Shown here piece by piece: positions 35,786-44,362 of a stretch of 49,698 nucleotides of DNA. The stretch comes from an uncultured Chloroflexota bacterium. GTDB taxonomy: Bacteria > Chloroflexota > Anaerolineae > Anaerolineales > Anaerolineaceae. The notes under the pieces were generated by a model. It saw nothing but the letters and a program-made list of their open reading frames with translations, was not told the origin of the DNA and did no database searches. The first letter of the stretch is position 1. Each line of letters starts with the position of its first letter. The stretch is taken from contig CADATZ010000030.1 of the NCBI GenBank assembly GCA_902791025.1, positions 1 through 49,698 on the forward strand. Direction: 5' to 3'. Both the position numbers and the translations under genes were made by a program.

Positions 35786-36724
35786 TTACCTCGTACCCTG
35801 GTCGTAGGGGATACCCTCTGCCTTGGGCGCCGCATTGTTTCCGGAGAAGAGCACCAGAACAATGAGGGAGATGATGTACGGCAGCATGTTGTAGACCGTG
35901 CTGGGGAGGTTCAGTGTCCGCAGAAAGTCGAAGCCGGTATAAACATTGCTCAATGCGCGGAAGAAACCGAAGAGCAGCGCAGCCAACGCGATCTTGAAAG
36001 GCTTCCACTCACCGAAGATCATAACTGCCAGCGCAAGGAAACCAAAACCGGCCACGCCGTTTTCAAATTTCCATTCGGAAACACCGGCGGTGATATAAAC
36101 CAGACCGCCCAGACCGCCCAGCAGACCAGAGATCAGCACGCCCGCATAGCGCATCTTGAAAACGTTGATACCCACAGATGCCGCAGCCTGAGGATGTTCA
36201 CCGCAGGCCATCATTCTCAGCCCGAAGCGGGTCTTGTACAAAATCACCCACGAAAGGATCAGCAGACACAGTGCCAGCGGCATAAACCAGTTGAATTCGT
36301 ACCCTTCAACGAGCAGGAAAGCCTTTTTTGCTCCGATGTACTGAATGGTAGAGGACGGATTGTCCGGATTCGCCTTGGTGTTGATGGCCTTCACGATAAC
36401 CGTAGCTCCGGCTGTACCCAGCAGATTCATCGCTGTACCAACCAGCGTCTGGTCAGCTTTGAAATTGATAGCCGCCACCGCAAGCAGCAGAGAGTAGATC
36501 AAACCGGCGGCCATCGCTGCCAGAATGGACAGGATGACGATAACAAATCCGGAGGTTCCGGCCGGCAGCGTGCTCATCACAAGAGCACCGCCCAGCGCGC
36601 CGAAAACCATAATACCTTCCAGACCGATATTGATCACACCGGAATGTTCCGAGAAACATCCGCCCAGAGCTACCAACATCAGCACAGAGGCAAAAACGAT
36701 CATGTATTGAATCAGCAGAATCAT
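35786..36724 (-). CDS. BMP-type nucleoside ABC transporter permease 2 (operon 2)
   Basis: 312 residues, BPD_transp_2 family, about nine hydrophobic segments. The signature HSGVINIGLEGIMVFGALGG is near residue 28 and the cytoplasmic loop GEHPQAAASVGINVFKMRYA near 183. It is the counterpart of the permease at 1615-2523 and begins two bases after permease 1 ends. The operon ends here, 95 bases from the REP-like palindrome. Confidence 0.9.
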   Translation of the reverse strand: MILLIQYMIVFASVLMLVALGGCFSEHSGVINIGLEGIMVFGALGGALVMSTLPAGTSGFVIVILSILAAMAAGLIYSLLLAVAAINFKADQTLVGTAMNLLGTAGATVIVKAINTKANPDNPSSTIQYIGAKKAFLLVEGYEFNWFMPLALCLLILSWVILYKTRFGLRMMACGEHPQAAASVGINVFKMRYAGVLISGLLGGLGGLVYITAGVSEWKFENGVAGFGFLALAVMIFGEWKPFKIALAALLFGFFRALSNVYTGFDFLRTLNLPSTVYNMLPYIISLIVLVLFSGNNAAPKAEGIPYDQGTR

Positions 36725-36726
36725 GG

Positions 36727-37878
36727 TTATTTGCCTCCCTTCTTTGCAGATTTTTCAGCCCGGCTGTCCAGCCATTTATTCATCGTGGATTTGAAGAAAA
36801 GAACAAAACCGCAGAAGTAAATGATCAGGCTGGAAATCATGCTTGAAATCTCACCCGGATAAACCTGCTTGTTCAGCTGTGCTCCGCCGTCTGTGATGTG
36901 TTGAATAAAGTAGGAAGAGAAGATGGTGCCGATCGGATTCAGACCGCCCAGGAACGCCGCGGCGATCCCGTTGAAGCCCATGGCAGGAACGGATGCCTGC
37001 GTGACGGACCAGTCTTCAAACCCGGTCAGGTACAGCATGGAAGCGCCGATACCTGCCAGACCGCCGGCGATAGCCATCGTCAGGATGATGTTGCCGCGGT
37101 CTGCCATACCCGCGTATTTCGCGGCGTATTTGTTCAAACCTGTCGCCCGCAGTTCATACCCCAGCTTGGTTTTTGAGAGCAGCACCCAGCTGGCGATTGC
37201 CAGCAGGATAGCCAGAGGAATCGCGATGCCGACGTATTTGTTATTGTTGAACAGCGCGTTGATCCCCAGTGTGGGCAGCAGAGCCTGCGGATGAGCCGCG
37301 GTGGAGGTGACGCCGTCAGTGGTAACGACCTTCAGGTTGATGGCGTAGGTGTACGGGCTGGTAGGGTTTTTGATCTTGCTTAGCAGCGTATTCACCAGAT
37401 ACAGGCAGATCCAGTTCAGCATGATGCAGGAAATGACCTCATTCACGTTCCTGTAGGCTTTCAGCAGCCCGGAAAGGGAACCGACGAGCGCTCCCGCAAG
37501 GATGGATGCCAGCATGCACGGGAACCATCCCCAACCCAGACCGACTGCACAGTAGATACAGGCACCTGCACCGGCAACATACTGACCGGCGGCACCAATG
37601 TTGAACAGCCCGACCTTATACGCAAACAGCACGGAAAGACCGCACATCAGCAGCGGGGCAGTTTTGACCAGCGTATTCCCCAGGTTCTTCATCTGGGTCG
37701 TATGTTTGGAGTAGTTCCAGAAGTTTTTCAGGATCTCCCCTAAAGCGTTCCAGGCACCTGATGGATTGATGATCAGCAGGGCGATAAAACCGATCAGAAC
37801 GCCTAACACAATGCAGATCAGCGATGCCAGGATCGTCTGCACTGCGGGTTTTTTTAGAAATGACTTATTTTCCTGCAT
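36727..37878 (-). CDS. BMP-type nucleoside ABC transporter permease 1 (operon 2)
   Basis: 383 residues, BPD_transp_2 family with about nine membrane segments. FNIGAAGQYVAGAGACIYCA near 98 and MLNWICLYLVNTLLSKI near 170 are family features. The long C-terminal tail is basic (DSRAEKSAKKGGK). The start overlaps the ATPase stop by one base (TGATG), so expression is coupled. Confidence 0.9.
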   Translation of the reverse strand: MQENKSFLKKPAVQTILASLICIVLGVLIGFIALLIINPSGAWNALGEILKNFWNYSKHTTQMKNLGNTLVKTAPLLMCGLSVLFAYKVGLFNIGAAGQYVAGAGACIYCAVGLGWGWFPCMLASILAGALVGSLSGLLKAYRNVNEVISCIMLNWICLYLVNTLLSKIKNPTSPYTYAINLKVVTTDGVTSTAAHPQALLPTLGINALFNNNKYVGIAIPLAILLAIASWVLLSKTKLGYELRATGLNKYAAKYAGMADRGNIILTMAIAGGLAGIGASMLYLTGFEDWSVTQASVPAMGFNGIAAAFLGGLNPIGTIFSSYFIQHITDGGAQLNKQVYPGEISSMISSLIIYFCGFVLFFKSTMNKWLDSRAEKSAKKGGK

Positions 37879-39428
37879 CAGGGTTTAACCTCCTCTCGCT
37901 TTGCACCGGCCATGTACAAGCCCATTTCTTCTGGTGTGGTGGTCTTCGGATCCAGCTGGCCGACGATTTCACCTTCGTACATGACCAGGATCCGGTCTGA
38001 AACATCCAAAACCTCATCCATTTCCAGGGAGACCAGCAGAACGGCTTTCCCCGCGTCACGCTGGGCAACGATCTGTTTATGGATGAACTCAATAGCTCCT
38101 ACGTCCAGCCCGCGGGTAGGCTGAACTGCGATCAGCAGGCCCGGATCTTTTTCAATTTCACGAGCGATGATCGCTTTTTGCTGGTTCCCGCCGGACATAC
38201 TTCGGGAAGTGGTGATCGGTCCCTGTCCGGAACGGATATCATATTCCTTGATCATGTCTTCCGCTTGTTTACGTATGTTCTTCCTGCGCAGGAAGCCGTT
38301 TTTTGTAAATGTTGGCTCAAAATAACGCTGGAGGACAATATTGTCTTCCAAAGAGTAATCCAGAACCAGCCCGTGCTTGTGCCGGTCTTCCGGGATATGG
38401 CTCATGCCCATGATCGAGCGCTTTCGGATCGGCATCTTCGTGATGTCCTTCCCCATCAGTGTGATTTTCCCGGAGACCAAAGGCTCCAGACCGGTGAGGC
38501 CGTAAACGAATTCCGTCTGTCCATTGCCGTCAATACCGGCGATGCAGACGATTTCGCCTCCTCTCACCTTCAGGGACACATTCTTCACCGCGTTGTTTTT
38601 GTGAACTTTGGACGCGACTGTCATGTTTTCCACCTCAAGGATCACATCACCCAGATGCTGTTCCTTCTTTTCTACGTGGAAGTTCACGTTGCGTCCAACC
38701 ATCATGGAGGAAAGTTCCGCCATGGTGACGTCGGCGGTGTTGACGGTTCCGATATACTTGCCCTTTCGCAGTACGCTGCAGCGGTCAGCCACTTCCATGA
38801 TTTCCGCCAGTTTATGGCTGATGAAGAGGATGGACATTCCTTCCGCCGCCAGGTTCTTCATGATCTTCATCAGGTCGTGAATTTCCTGAGGCGTCAGCAC
38901 TGCCGTCGGTTCATCAAAAATCAGGATCTCATTGTCCCGGTACAGCATCTTCAGAATTTCTGTACGCTGCTGCATGCCGACGGTGATATCCTGGATCTTG
39001 GCATCCGGATCTACCTGCAAACCATACTTGTTGGAAAGGTCCATGATCTTTTTCCGGGCTTCTTCCTTCTTCAGAATGCCCATCGGGCCTACAGGCTCAT
39101 CTCCCAGGATAATGTTGTCCAGCACTGTAAAGCATTCCACCAGTTTGAAATGCTGGTGAACCATGCCGATACCCAGTGCGTTGGCATCGTTTGGGCTGAG
39201 GATCTTGACTTCCTTCCCGTCCTTTTTGATGGTCCCTTCTTCAGCCTGATACAAGCCGAAGAGGACGCTCATCAGGGTCGATTTGCCGGCGCCGTTTTCT
39301 CCCAGTAAGGCGTGGATCTCTCCATGTCTCAGCTGCAGAGTGATGTCATCATTGGCGATGATACCCGGAAAACGCTTTGTAATATGCAGCATCTCAATCG
39401 CATATTCGCTGTTGTGCTCGTTTCCCAA
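37878..39428 (-). CDS. BMP-type ABC transporter ATP-binding protein, two fused NBDs (operon 2)
   Basis: 516 residues. N-terminal domain: Walker A GENGAGKS (43-50), signature VGMQQRTEI, Walker B ILIFDEPTAVLTP. C-terminal domain: MSGGNQQKAIIAREI and a Walker B of LLIAVQPTRGLDVG, where both Asp and catalytic Glu are replaced (V, Q), as is common in this nucleoside-importer group. The start is TTG 39428 with GGAGGAGGG before it; the next in-frame ATG is 12 codons later and has no such site. It powers uptake through the two permeases that follow. Confidence 0.93.
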   Translation of the reverse strand: MGNEHNSEYAIEMLHITKRFPGIIANDDITLQLRHGEIHALLGENGAGKSTLMSVLFGLYQAEEGTIKKDGKEVKILSPNDANALGIGMVHQHFKLVECFTVLDNIILGDEPVGPMGILKKEEARKKIMDLSNKYGLQVDPDAKIQDITVGMQQRTEILKMLYRDNEILIFDEPTAVLTPQEIHDLMKIMKNLAAEGMSILFISHKLAEIMEVADRCSVLRKGKYIGTVNTADVTMAELSSMMVGRNVNFHVEKKEQHLGDVILEVENMTVASKVHKNNAVKNVSLKVRGGEIVCIAGIDGNGQTEFVYGLTGLEPLVSGKITLMGKDITKMPIRKRSIMGMSHIPEDRHKHGLVLDYSLEDNIVLQRYFEPTFTKNGFLRRKNIRKQAEDMIKEYDIRSGQGPITTSRSMSGGNQQKAIIAREIEKDPGLLIAVQPTRGLDVGAIEFIHKQIVAQRDAGKAVLLVSLEMDEVLDVSDRILVMYEGEIVGQLDPKTTTPEEMGLYMAGAKREEVKP

Positions 39429-39481
39429 TTTTCCCTCCTCCTTTTGAACGCAAAATCAAGTGAAAATCATAACTCTTCACC

Positions 39482-39560
39482 TTTTTGAAAAAAGACCACG
39501 GAATCAAACTTCGCGCCGTGGGCTTTTTTCAAAAATCCGGGAATGGATACCCATTCCCGG
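39482..39560 (-). terminator. Two hairpins between binding-protein and ATPase genes of operon 2
   Basis: The first, CCGGGAATGG/CCATTCCCGG (39537-39560), lies 15 bases after the binding-protein stop and is followed on the minus strand by ATTTTTG. The second pairs TTTTTGAAAAAAG and CCACGG with CCGTGG and CTTTTTTCAAAAA (39482-39535). They most likely terminate most transcripts after the binding protein, as in operon 1. Confidence 0.85.
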
Positions 39561-39575
39561 AAAAGAGTCAAAATC

Positions 39576-40733
39576 TTATTTGACGGTGCCGAGGTCGTTC
39601 ACAGTGATTTCAACTTCGGGCATTTCATCGATATCGTTGTCGACGATGACGTCGCCATCAAACATTCTCTTCACCAGAGCTTCGTAGTCTTCTTCAGTGA
39701 AGTTTTCGTCGAACTGAGTGGAAGGAGCGATCTGAACGTAGTTCAGTTCCGGATCTTCGCCGACCAAACCGAGGGTTTCGATCTTGCCGGCATATTCATC
39801 CCAGTTGCCGTCCTTGATTTCGGTCAGCAGGGTGAACACGGTGGCGCCCAGACCCTTCATCGCGGAGGTAACGGTCATGCCTTCGCCGTAGTTGCCGTCA
39901 ATCAGAGCAGCCTGGTCAACATCAACACCGATCACCTTACCGTCAACCTTTGCAGCTGCTTCAGCTGCGGAGGTGAAGATACCGCCGCCGCAGGCAAAGA
40001 CAACTTCAACACCGAGGTTGGCGTACCAGTTGTCCATGTAAGCAGTGATGTCGGCATCGCCATAGAACTGGTTGCCGTAGACGTATTCGATGGTGACATC
40101 TTCGTTTTCGAGTTCTTCAGCAGCAGCATTGGCGCCCTGAACGAAGCCGTAACCATAGCGGACGACTGCCGGGACTGCCATACCACCCAGGAAACCGAGG
40201 TGTTCATAACCGAGTTTCACGGCTGCGTAACCGGCCATGTAACCGCAGAGCTCTTCCTGGTAAACTGCGCAGTAGACGTTGCTCAGGTCAGCATATTCTT
40301 CCATGTCCCAGTTGGCTGGGTTGTAGTCATAGGTTTCACCCTTCAAGGCAACTGCAGCTTCGAGAATATCGCCGGCTGCGACGTCCAGAGCGACGAATTT
40401 TGTGTCCGGATATTCTGCTGCAACTTCAGCGATGGTGCCGCCGAAAGCGTAACCCGGCATAATGATGACATTGTAACCGTCATCGTCAGCTTTTTCAACC
40501 ATGGCAACGCGTTCAGCGGTGCTGTCACCGGCGGGCTTGTAGTAGGTGAAGTCGACGCCCATGGCATCGCACCAGGCTTTGGCCGCTTCATAAGTGGTCT
40601 GGTTGAAGGACTGGTCGGTGATATCACCATAGTCAGTGATCATAGCAACACGCATTTCGTCATCAGCGGATGCAACAGCCATGACAGACAGAACCATTAC
40701 GATGGTCAAAACAACAGCAAGAAGTTTTTTCAT
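39576..40733 (-). CDS. BMP-family substrate-binding protein (operon 2)
   Basis: 385 residues. A Sec signal peptide (MKKLLAVVLTIVMVLSVMAVASA) without a lipobox is followed by the PnrA-type opening MRVAMITDYGDITDQSFNQT, then GYNVIIMPGYAFGGTIAEVA, GYMAGYAAVKLGYEHLGFLG and VFACGGGIFTSAAEAA. Family members bind purine or other nucleosides. It starts at ATG 40733, six to seven bases after a perfect AGGAGG. It is the first gene of operon 2 and is strongly expressed judging by promoter, ribosome site and the terminator after it. Confidence 0.92.
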   Translation of the reverse strand: MKKLLAVVLTIVMVLSVMAVASADDEMRVAMITDYGDITDQSFNQTTYEAAKAWCDAMGVDFTYYKPAGDSTAERVAMVEKADDDGYNVIIMPGYAFGGTIAEVAAEYPDTKFVALDVAAGDILEAAVALKGETYDYNPANWDMEEYADLSNVYCAVYQEELCGYMAGYAAVKLGYEHLGFLGGMAVPAVVRYGYGFVQGANAAAEELENEDVTIEYVYGNQFYGDADITAYMDNWYANLGVEVVFACGGGIFTSAAEAAAKVDGKVIGVDVDQAALIDGNYGEGMTVTSAMKGLGATVFTLLTEIKDGNWDEYAGKIETLGLVGEDPELNYVQIAPSTQFDENFTEEDYEALVKRMFDGDVIVDNDIDEMPEVEITVNDLGTVK

Positions 40734-40801
40734 GAAAATTTCCTCCTATAAAATGTGTCTGCTGAAAAATATTTAAATAACTTTTCAGAGAAATTAATAG
40801 T

Positions 40802-40807
40802 ATTATA
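40802..40807 (-). promoter_or_regulatory. Extended -10 promoter of operon 2
   Basis: TGGTATAAT on the minus strand gives an extended -10. A TGCAGC 17 bases upstream is a poor -35. The transcript leader would be about 60 bases. Confidence 0.6.
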
Positions 40808-40892
40808 CCAGAAAACCCTAAGGAGCTGCATTTCTTTTGTAATATTTTTTTTATTACTTAAGCTCCTTCCGGAAAAACCCACACCAATCGAA

Positions 40893-41100
40893 GCACATGG
40901 GGACAGGCAACTTGTGCGGCGCAGCCCGCACAAGCGTGCCTGCGAAAGATCCTGCTCCGTAAGGTATGAGCTGCGCTCGATTTAGATGCGGAGCAGGAGC
41001 TGCGCCCCCATGTGCGGCAATGAACCGGGCAGGGAATTTGCTGCGGCGGAGTATGACAAAGCTCCTGCTCCACATTTAATCGAGCGAAGCTCGCGCCTCG
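40893..41100. repeat. REP-like palindrome followed by nested inverted repeats
   Basis: GCACATGGGGACAGGCAACTTGTGCGG pairs with its partner CCGCACAAGCGTGCC in the first 52 bases. From 40949, CCTGCTCC...GGAGCAGG forms a second hairpin. The segment at 40969-41003 returns inverted at 41059-41093 (AGCTCCTGCTCC and ATCGAGCG-type matches). It fills the 618-base gap 40734-41351 together with the tandem array; no gene is seen there. Confidence 0.75.
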
Positions 41101-41117
41101 GAGCGGGGCTTGTATTG

Positions 41118-41148
41118 GCTTCGCGAGATATGGCGGCGCGAGATATGG
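41118..41148. repeat. Short direct repeat GCGAGATATGGCGGC
   Basis: GCGAGATATGGCGGC appears twice in a row and then joins the REP-like arm GCGCACATGGGGACAGG. It marks the boundary between the inverted-repeat block and the tandem array. Confidence 0.65.
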
Positions 41149-41179
41149 CGGCGCACATGGGGACAGGCACGCTTGTGTC

Positions 41180-41331
41180 GGCTTCGCGACACAAGATGCC
41201 AGACCCCATGTGCTTCGGGCTTCGCGACACAAGATGCCAGACCCCACGTGCTCCGGGCTTCGCGACACAAGATGCCTGTCCCCACGTGCTCCGGGCTTCG
41301 CGACACAAGATGCCTGTCCCCACGTGCTCCG
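41180..41331. repeat. Four tandem copies of a 38-bp unit derived from the REP-like palindrome
   Basis: Each unit starts GGCTTCGCGACACAAGATGC and ends in CCCCACGTGCTCCG or a close variant. Units are 41180-41217, 41218-41255, 41256-41293 and 41294-41331; the last two are identical. They contain the right arm (TGCCTGTCCCCACGTGC). There is no variable spacer, so this is not a CRISPR array. It ends 21 bases before the stop of the FGGY kinase. Confidence 0.92.
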
Positions 41332-41351
41332 GGAATGGCACCGGGCTTAAA

Positions 41352-42857
41352 TTATCCGCGGCGGCCGAGGTTGGTTAGTTTGCGCAGGTTTTCGCTGTAC
41401 TGCGGGAAGATATCGCGGTAGAGCTGATAATATTCCTCATAAATGGCGGCATTCCGCGGGTCCGGCGTGATGATGCGGTCCTGATAGCGAACGACCGCAT
41501 CGGCAGCCTCCGGCAGGGAATTCCACCAACCGGCTCCGACACCGGCAGTGAATGCCGCACCGAGACAGGCCTGTTCTTCACCGGTGATGCGTTTGATGGG
41601 TTTGTTGAAGATGTCCGCCATGATTCGGACCCAGTCCTCACTGCGGGCAGCGCCGCCGGCGGCAAGGTAGGTATCAGCGGAAAAGCCCAGCTCTTCGCAG
41701 ATGGCGGCACATTGGCGGAGGTTGAAGACCACCCCTTCCATCACCGCGCGGGTCATTTCTGCCAGTCCGGTGGAAGCATTTACCCCGATGAAGGAACTGC
41801 TGATATCCGACATCAGGTGCGGACAGCGTTCCCCGTTCAGGTAAGGATAAAAAAGAACGCCTCCGGAACCCGGTCCGACACTTGATACGGCCTCATGGAT
41901 CACCTCGTAAGAAGGATCTCCCGTGACGCCGCGCCACCATTTCAGGCAGAGACCAGCGCTCATCGTGGCCCCATAGAGCACCCAGCGGCCGGGCTGATAA
42001 GCCGAAAACATATTCGTGTTCAGCGCCGGATTGATCACCGGACGGTCGATCTGGAAGGAAACCTGTCCACTGGTACCGATGTTGATGATGGCATCACCGT
42101 TGCGGACCATGCCGCTGCCGACGCTCATCATCGTCAGGTCGCCGCCGCCTGCGGCCACCAATGTTCCGGGCTTCAGTCCGGTGAGTTCCGCTGCCTGTTC
42201 GGTTACTTTGCCGACGATCGCTGTCGGTTCCGTGCAGTCCGGGAAGATGCTGCGCGGCAGCCGGACACGTGAAATGATCTCATCCGACCAGCAGTTTTTC
42301 TCTATGTCAAACAGCAGGGTCGCGGAGGCGTCGGAGTATTCCGAAGAAAAGACGCCTGTGAGCAGATAACGAATATAGTCCTTCGGGGAACAAACATGGG
42401 CGATGCGCTCGAAGTTTTCCGGTTCATTTTCCCGCATCCACAGGAGCGAGGTGAGCATGAATCCCGGGTAGAGCGGGTTGCGGAACAGGCGCTGCTGATC
42501 GGTGAGGGAGAACATATTATTAACCTGTTCCACCTGTTCACCGGAGCGGGCGTCACAGTGCAGGATTGCCGGGCGGATCACCTGAAAGTCCCGGTCAAGG
42601 GTTACGACGCCGTGCATTTGGCCTGAAAAGCCAATACCGCGGATATCAGCTGAGTCGATGCCCGCTTTGCGAACCGCGTTGATGATGGTGATGGTACAGG
42701 CTTCCCACCACACAAACGGATCCTGTTCGGCGTAGCCCTGAATGGGACTGTCATACTGGTAATCCAGCGCGTCGGAGGAAAGAATGTGCCCGTCCTGAGA
42801 AAGGACGATGGTTTTGAGGCTGGAGGTGCCGAGATCAATGCCGAGTAAGTAGTTCAT
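41352..42857 (-). CDS. FGGY-family carbohydrate kinase, xylulokinase-like
   Basis: 501 residues from ATG 42857. It phosphorylates a sugar or polyol with ATP. The N-terminal ATPase motif is LLGIDLGTSSLKTIVLS, and GFSGQMHGVVTLDRD plus HCDARSGEQ belong to the sugar site. The second half has GGGDLTMMSVGSGM and AAGGAARSEDWVRIMADIFN (adenosine motif). It resembles xylulokinase most, but the substrate is uncertain. It overlaps the VOC gene by one base (TGATG) and GGGAGA precedes the start, so it is the last gene of the ribose-type operon and probably acts on the imported sugar. Confidence 0.9.
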   Translation of the reverse strand: MNYLLGIDLGTSSLKTIVLSQDGHILSSDALDYQYDSPIQGYAEQDPFVWWEACTITIINAVRKAGIDSADIRGIGFSGQMHGVVTLDRDFQVIRPAILHCDARSGEQVEQVNNMFSLTDQQRLFRNPLYPGFMLTSLLWMRENEPENFERIAHVCSPKDYIRYLLTGVFSSEYSDASATLLFDIEKNCWSDEIISRVRLPRSIFPDCTEPTAIVGKVTEQAAELTGLKPGTLVAAGGGDLTMMSVGSGMVRNGDAIINIGTSGQVSFQIDRPVINPALNTNMFSAYQPGRWVLYGATMSAGLCLKWWRGVTGDPSYEVIHEAVSSVGPGSGGVLFYPYLNGERCPHLMSDISSSFIGVNASTGLAEMTRAVMEGVVFNLRQCAAICEELGFSADTYLAAGGAARSEDWVRIMADIFNKPIKRITGEEQACLGAAFTAGVGAGWWNSLPEAADAVVRYQDRIITPDPRNAAIYEEYYQLYRDIFPQYSENLRKLTNLGRRG

Positions 42858-43258
42858 CAGATCTCCCGTTTCCATTCGTACAGGTTGATATGTTCGTCCG
42901 CTGGACCGAGCAATTGGATCGCCCTCAGTCCGCCGAGGGGTTCGTTCTTGTCTTCGATTTCTTCGGAAAGGAACTTCATGCCTTTGGCGCGGAGTTCCGC
43001 GACGACGGTGTCAATGTCATGGACGCCGAGGCCGATGTGCGTGATGGAGCCGCAGTCGCCGAAGTCTTCCGCTTTCGGGTGGTGCGGTTGGATCAGTTCC
43101 AGCCGGGACGGTCCCAGCCGGAGCATGGCGTATTCTTCCACGGCACAGCTTTCACGCCCGACCAGGCTGAATCCGAAGTTGTCCCGGTAGAAAGCGATGC
43201 TTTCGTCCAGGTCTTTCGCATGAATGCAGATGTGATGAATTTCGTAGACTTCTCCCAT
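42857..43258 (-). CDS. VOC-family (glyoxalase-like) metalloprotein
   Basis: 133 residues in two beta-alpha-beta-beta-beta modules. Metal ligands are likely His of IHHICIH, Glu of RLELIQP, His of ITHIGLGV and Glu of INLYEWKREI. The layout matches methylmalonyl-CoA epimerase, glyoxalase I or sugar-isomerase-like members; the reaction is unassigned. I start at ATG 43258 because GGGAGAAG precedes it; a longer in-frame reading would translate the REP-like palindrome upstream. It is coupled to the FGGY kinase, so a role in the same sugar pathway is likely. Confidence 0.87.
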   Translation of the reverse strand: MGEVYEIHHICIHAKDLDESIAFYRDNFGFSLVGRESCAVEEYAMLRLGPSRLELIQPHHPKAEDFGDCGSITHIGLGVHDIDTVVAELRAKGMKFLSEEIEDKNEPLGGLRAIQLLGPADEHINLYEWKREI

Positions 43259-43282
43259 ATTCTTCTCCCGTTTCAAGATGAC

Positions 43283-43376
43283 GCAGCACTGAGGACAAGC
43301 ACGCTTGTGCGGGCTGCGCCGCACAAGTTGCCAGACCCCAGCGTGCTCCATCCTCTATCTCCTATCTCCTATCTCC
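43283..43376. repeat. REP-like palindrome and heptamer tract H11
   Basis: GCACGCTTGTGCGG pairs with CCGCACAAGTTGCC around GCTGCG, followed by ACCCCAGCGTGCTCC. Directly next to it are three CTCCTAT units that supply the TAG stop (43376-43378) of the permease. The two repeat families meet here, inside the operon. Confidence 0.8.
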
Positions 43377-44344
43377 TACTTGATGATCAGGTCGCGGCCG
43401 CCTTTTTCGGAGTTGATGGCAACAGCGGCGATAAGGACGACACCGTAGACAACGTTTTTCCACAAGGGGTTGACGCCCGCCATGTTCATCCCGGAGGAGA
43501 TGGCTGTGACGGTCAGCACGCCGACCAGCGTCCGCAGGGCGGAGCCTTTCCCGCCGGAGAAGAGCGTACCGCCCAGCGCCACGGAGGAAATCGCCATCAT
43601 GTAGAGGTTGTCGCCAATGGTCGGGACGGAGCTCTTGAGCTTGTAGGTGTACATAATGCCGCCGATGGCCGCACCGACGCTGCAGAGAATGAAGGCGCAG
43701 ATTTTTGTTAAGGTTACGTTCACACCGGCCATGCGGGCAGCCTTTTCATTGGCGCCGATGGCGAAAATGGATTTGCCGACCGCAGTCTTGCGTTCGATGA
43801 CGATGCAGATCAGCAGGATGCCGATAGCGATCCAGAAAAGGATCGGCAGTCCGAGAATCTTGTCCGTCGCCCAGTTGACGACCACACGCTGTTTGAGCGG
43901 GATATTCTTGGAACCGCCGCCGTGCGGATTGGACAGGATGATCGCGATGGCGCGGTAAATGGATTGGGCACAAAGCGTGACGATAAAGGACGGCAGCTTG
44001 CCTTTGGAGACCAGCAGCCCGTTGATGAGCCCGATCATGACGCCGAAGAGCAGCATGTAAAGGATCATGATGTTGCCCATGTCACCGACATTCAGCCCTG
44101 TGATCACACAGACTGCGGAAGCGACTGCGCCGATCGAGAGGTCAATGGAACCCGCATACAGCACAAAGGCGATCCCGCAGGCCATCGGCAGCAGCGGCGC
44201 AAGCTCTGTGGTCATGTTCTGGATGGAGTAGAGCGAAAGAAAACTCGGGTTGATGATGTAAAACACCACAATGACCAGGACAGCGCTCAGGATGTAAATG
44301 TTCTGGACAAATAAGCTTTTGAATGAAGGTTTTGTTTTTTCCAT
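43376..44344 (-). CDS. Ribose-type sugar ABC transporter permease (operon 3, second)
   Basis: 322 residues, BPD_transp_2 family as in RbsC, eight or more membrane segments. ACGIAFVLYAGSIDLSIGAV (55-74) and NEKAARMAGVNVTLTK near 200 are the RbsC-type signatures, as is SVALGGTLFSGGKGSALRTL near 262. AGGAGA precedes ATG 44344. It probably pairs with the permease at 45902-46927. Its TAG stop is in a repeat tract. Confidence 0.92.
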   Translation of the reverse strand: MEKTKPSFKSLFVQNIYILSAVLVIVVFYIINPSFLSLYSIQNMTTELAPLLPMACGIAFVLYAGSIDLSIGAVASAVCVITGLNVGDMGNIMILYMLLFGVMIGLINGLLVSKGKLPSFIVTLCAQSIYRAIAIILSNPHGGGSKNIPLKQRVVVNWATDKILGLPILFWIAIGILLICIVIERKTAVGKSIFAIGANEKAARMAGVNVTLTKICAFILCSVGAAIGGIMYTYKLKSSVPTIGDNLYMMAISSVALGGTLFSGGKGSALRTLVGVLTVTAISSGMNMAGVNPLWKNVVYGVVLIAAVAINSEKGGRDLIIK

Positions 44345-44362
44345 GGTTCACTGTCTCCTGTA

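Noticed and set aside
41180..41331. CRISPR array
   Set aside because: The 38-base units are directly adjacent with no variable spacers, and no cas gene is present.
40986..41378. Long open reading frames on both strands across the repeat region before the FGGY kinase
   Set aside because: They translate the palindrome and tandem units into repetitive peptides on both strands, lack ribosome binding sites, and match no family. They are by-products of the repeat.
41352..42857. Firm xylulokinase assignment (xylB)
   Set aside because: The FGGY family covers many sugars and no xylose isomerase or regulator is adjacent, so no symbol is given.
43259..43351. 31-residue N-terminal extension of the VOC protein
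   Set aside because: It would be a translation of the REP-like palindrome. The domain begins at 43258 and has a proper ribosome binding site there.
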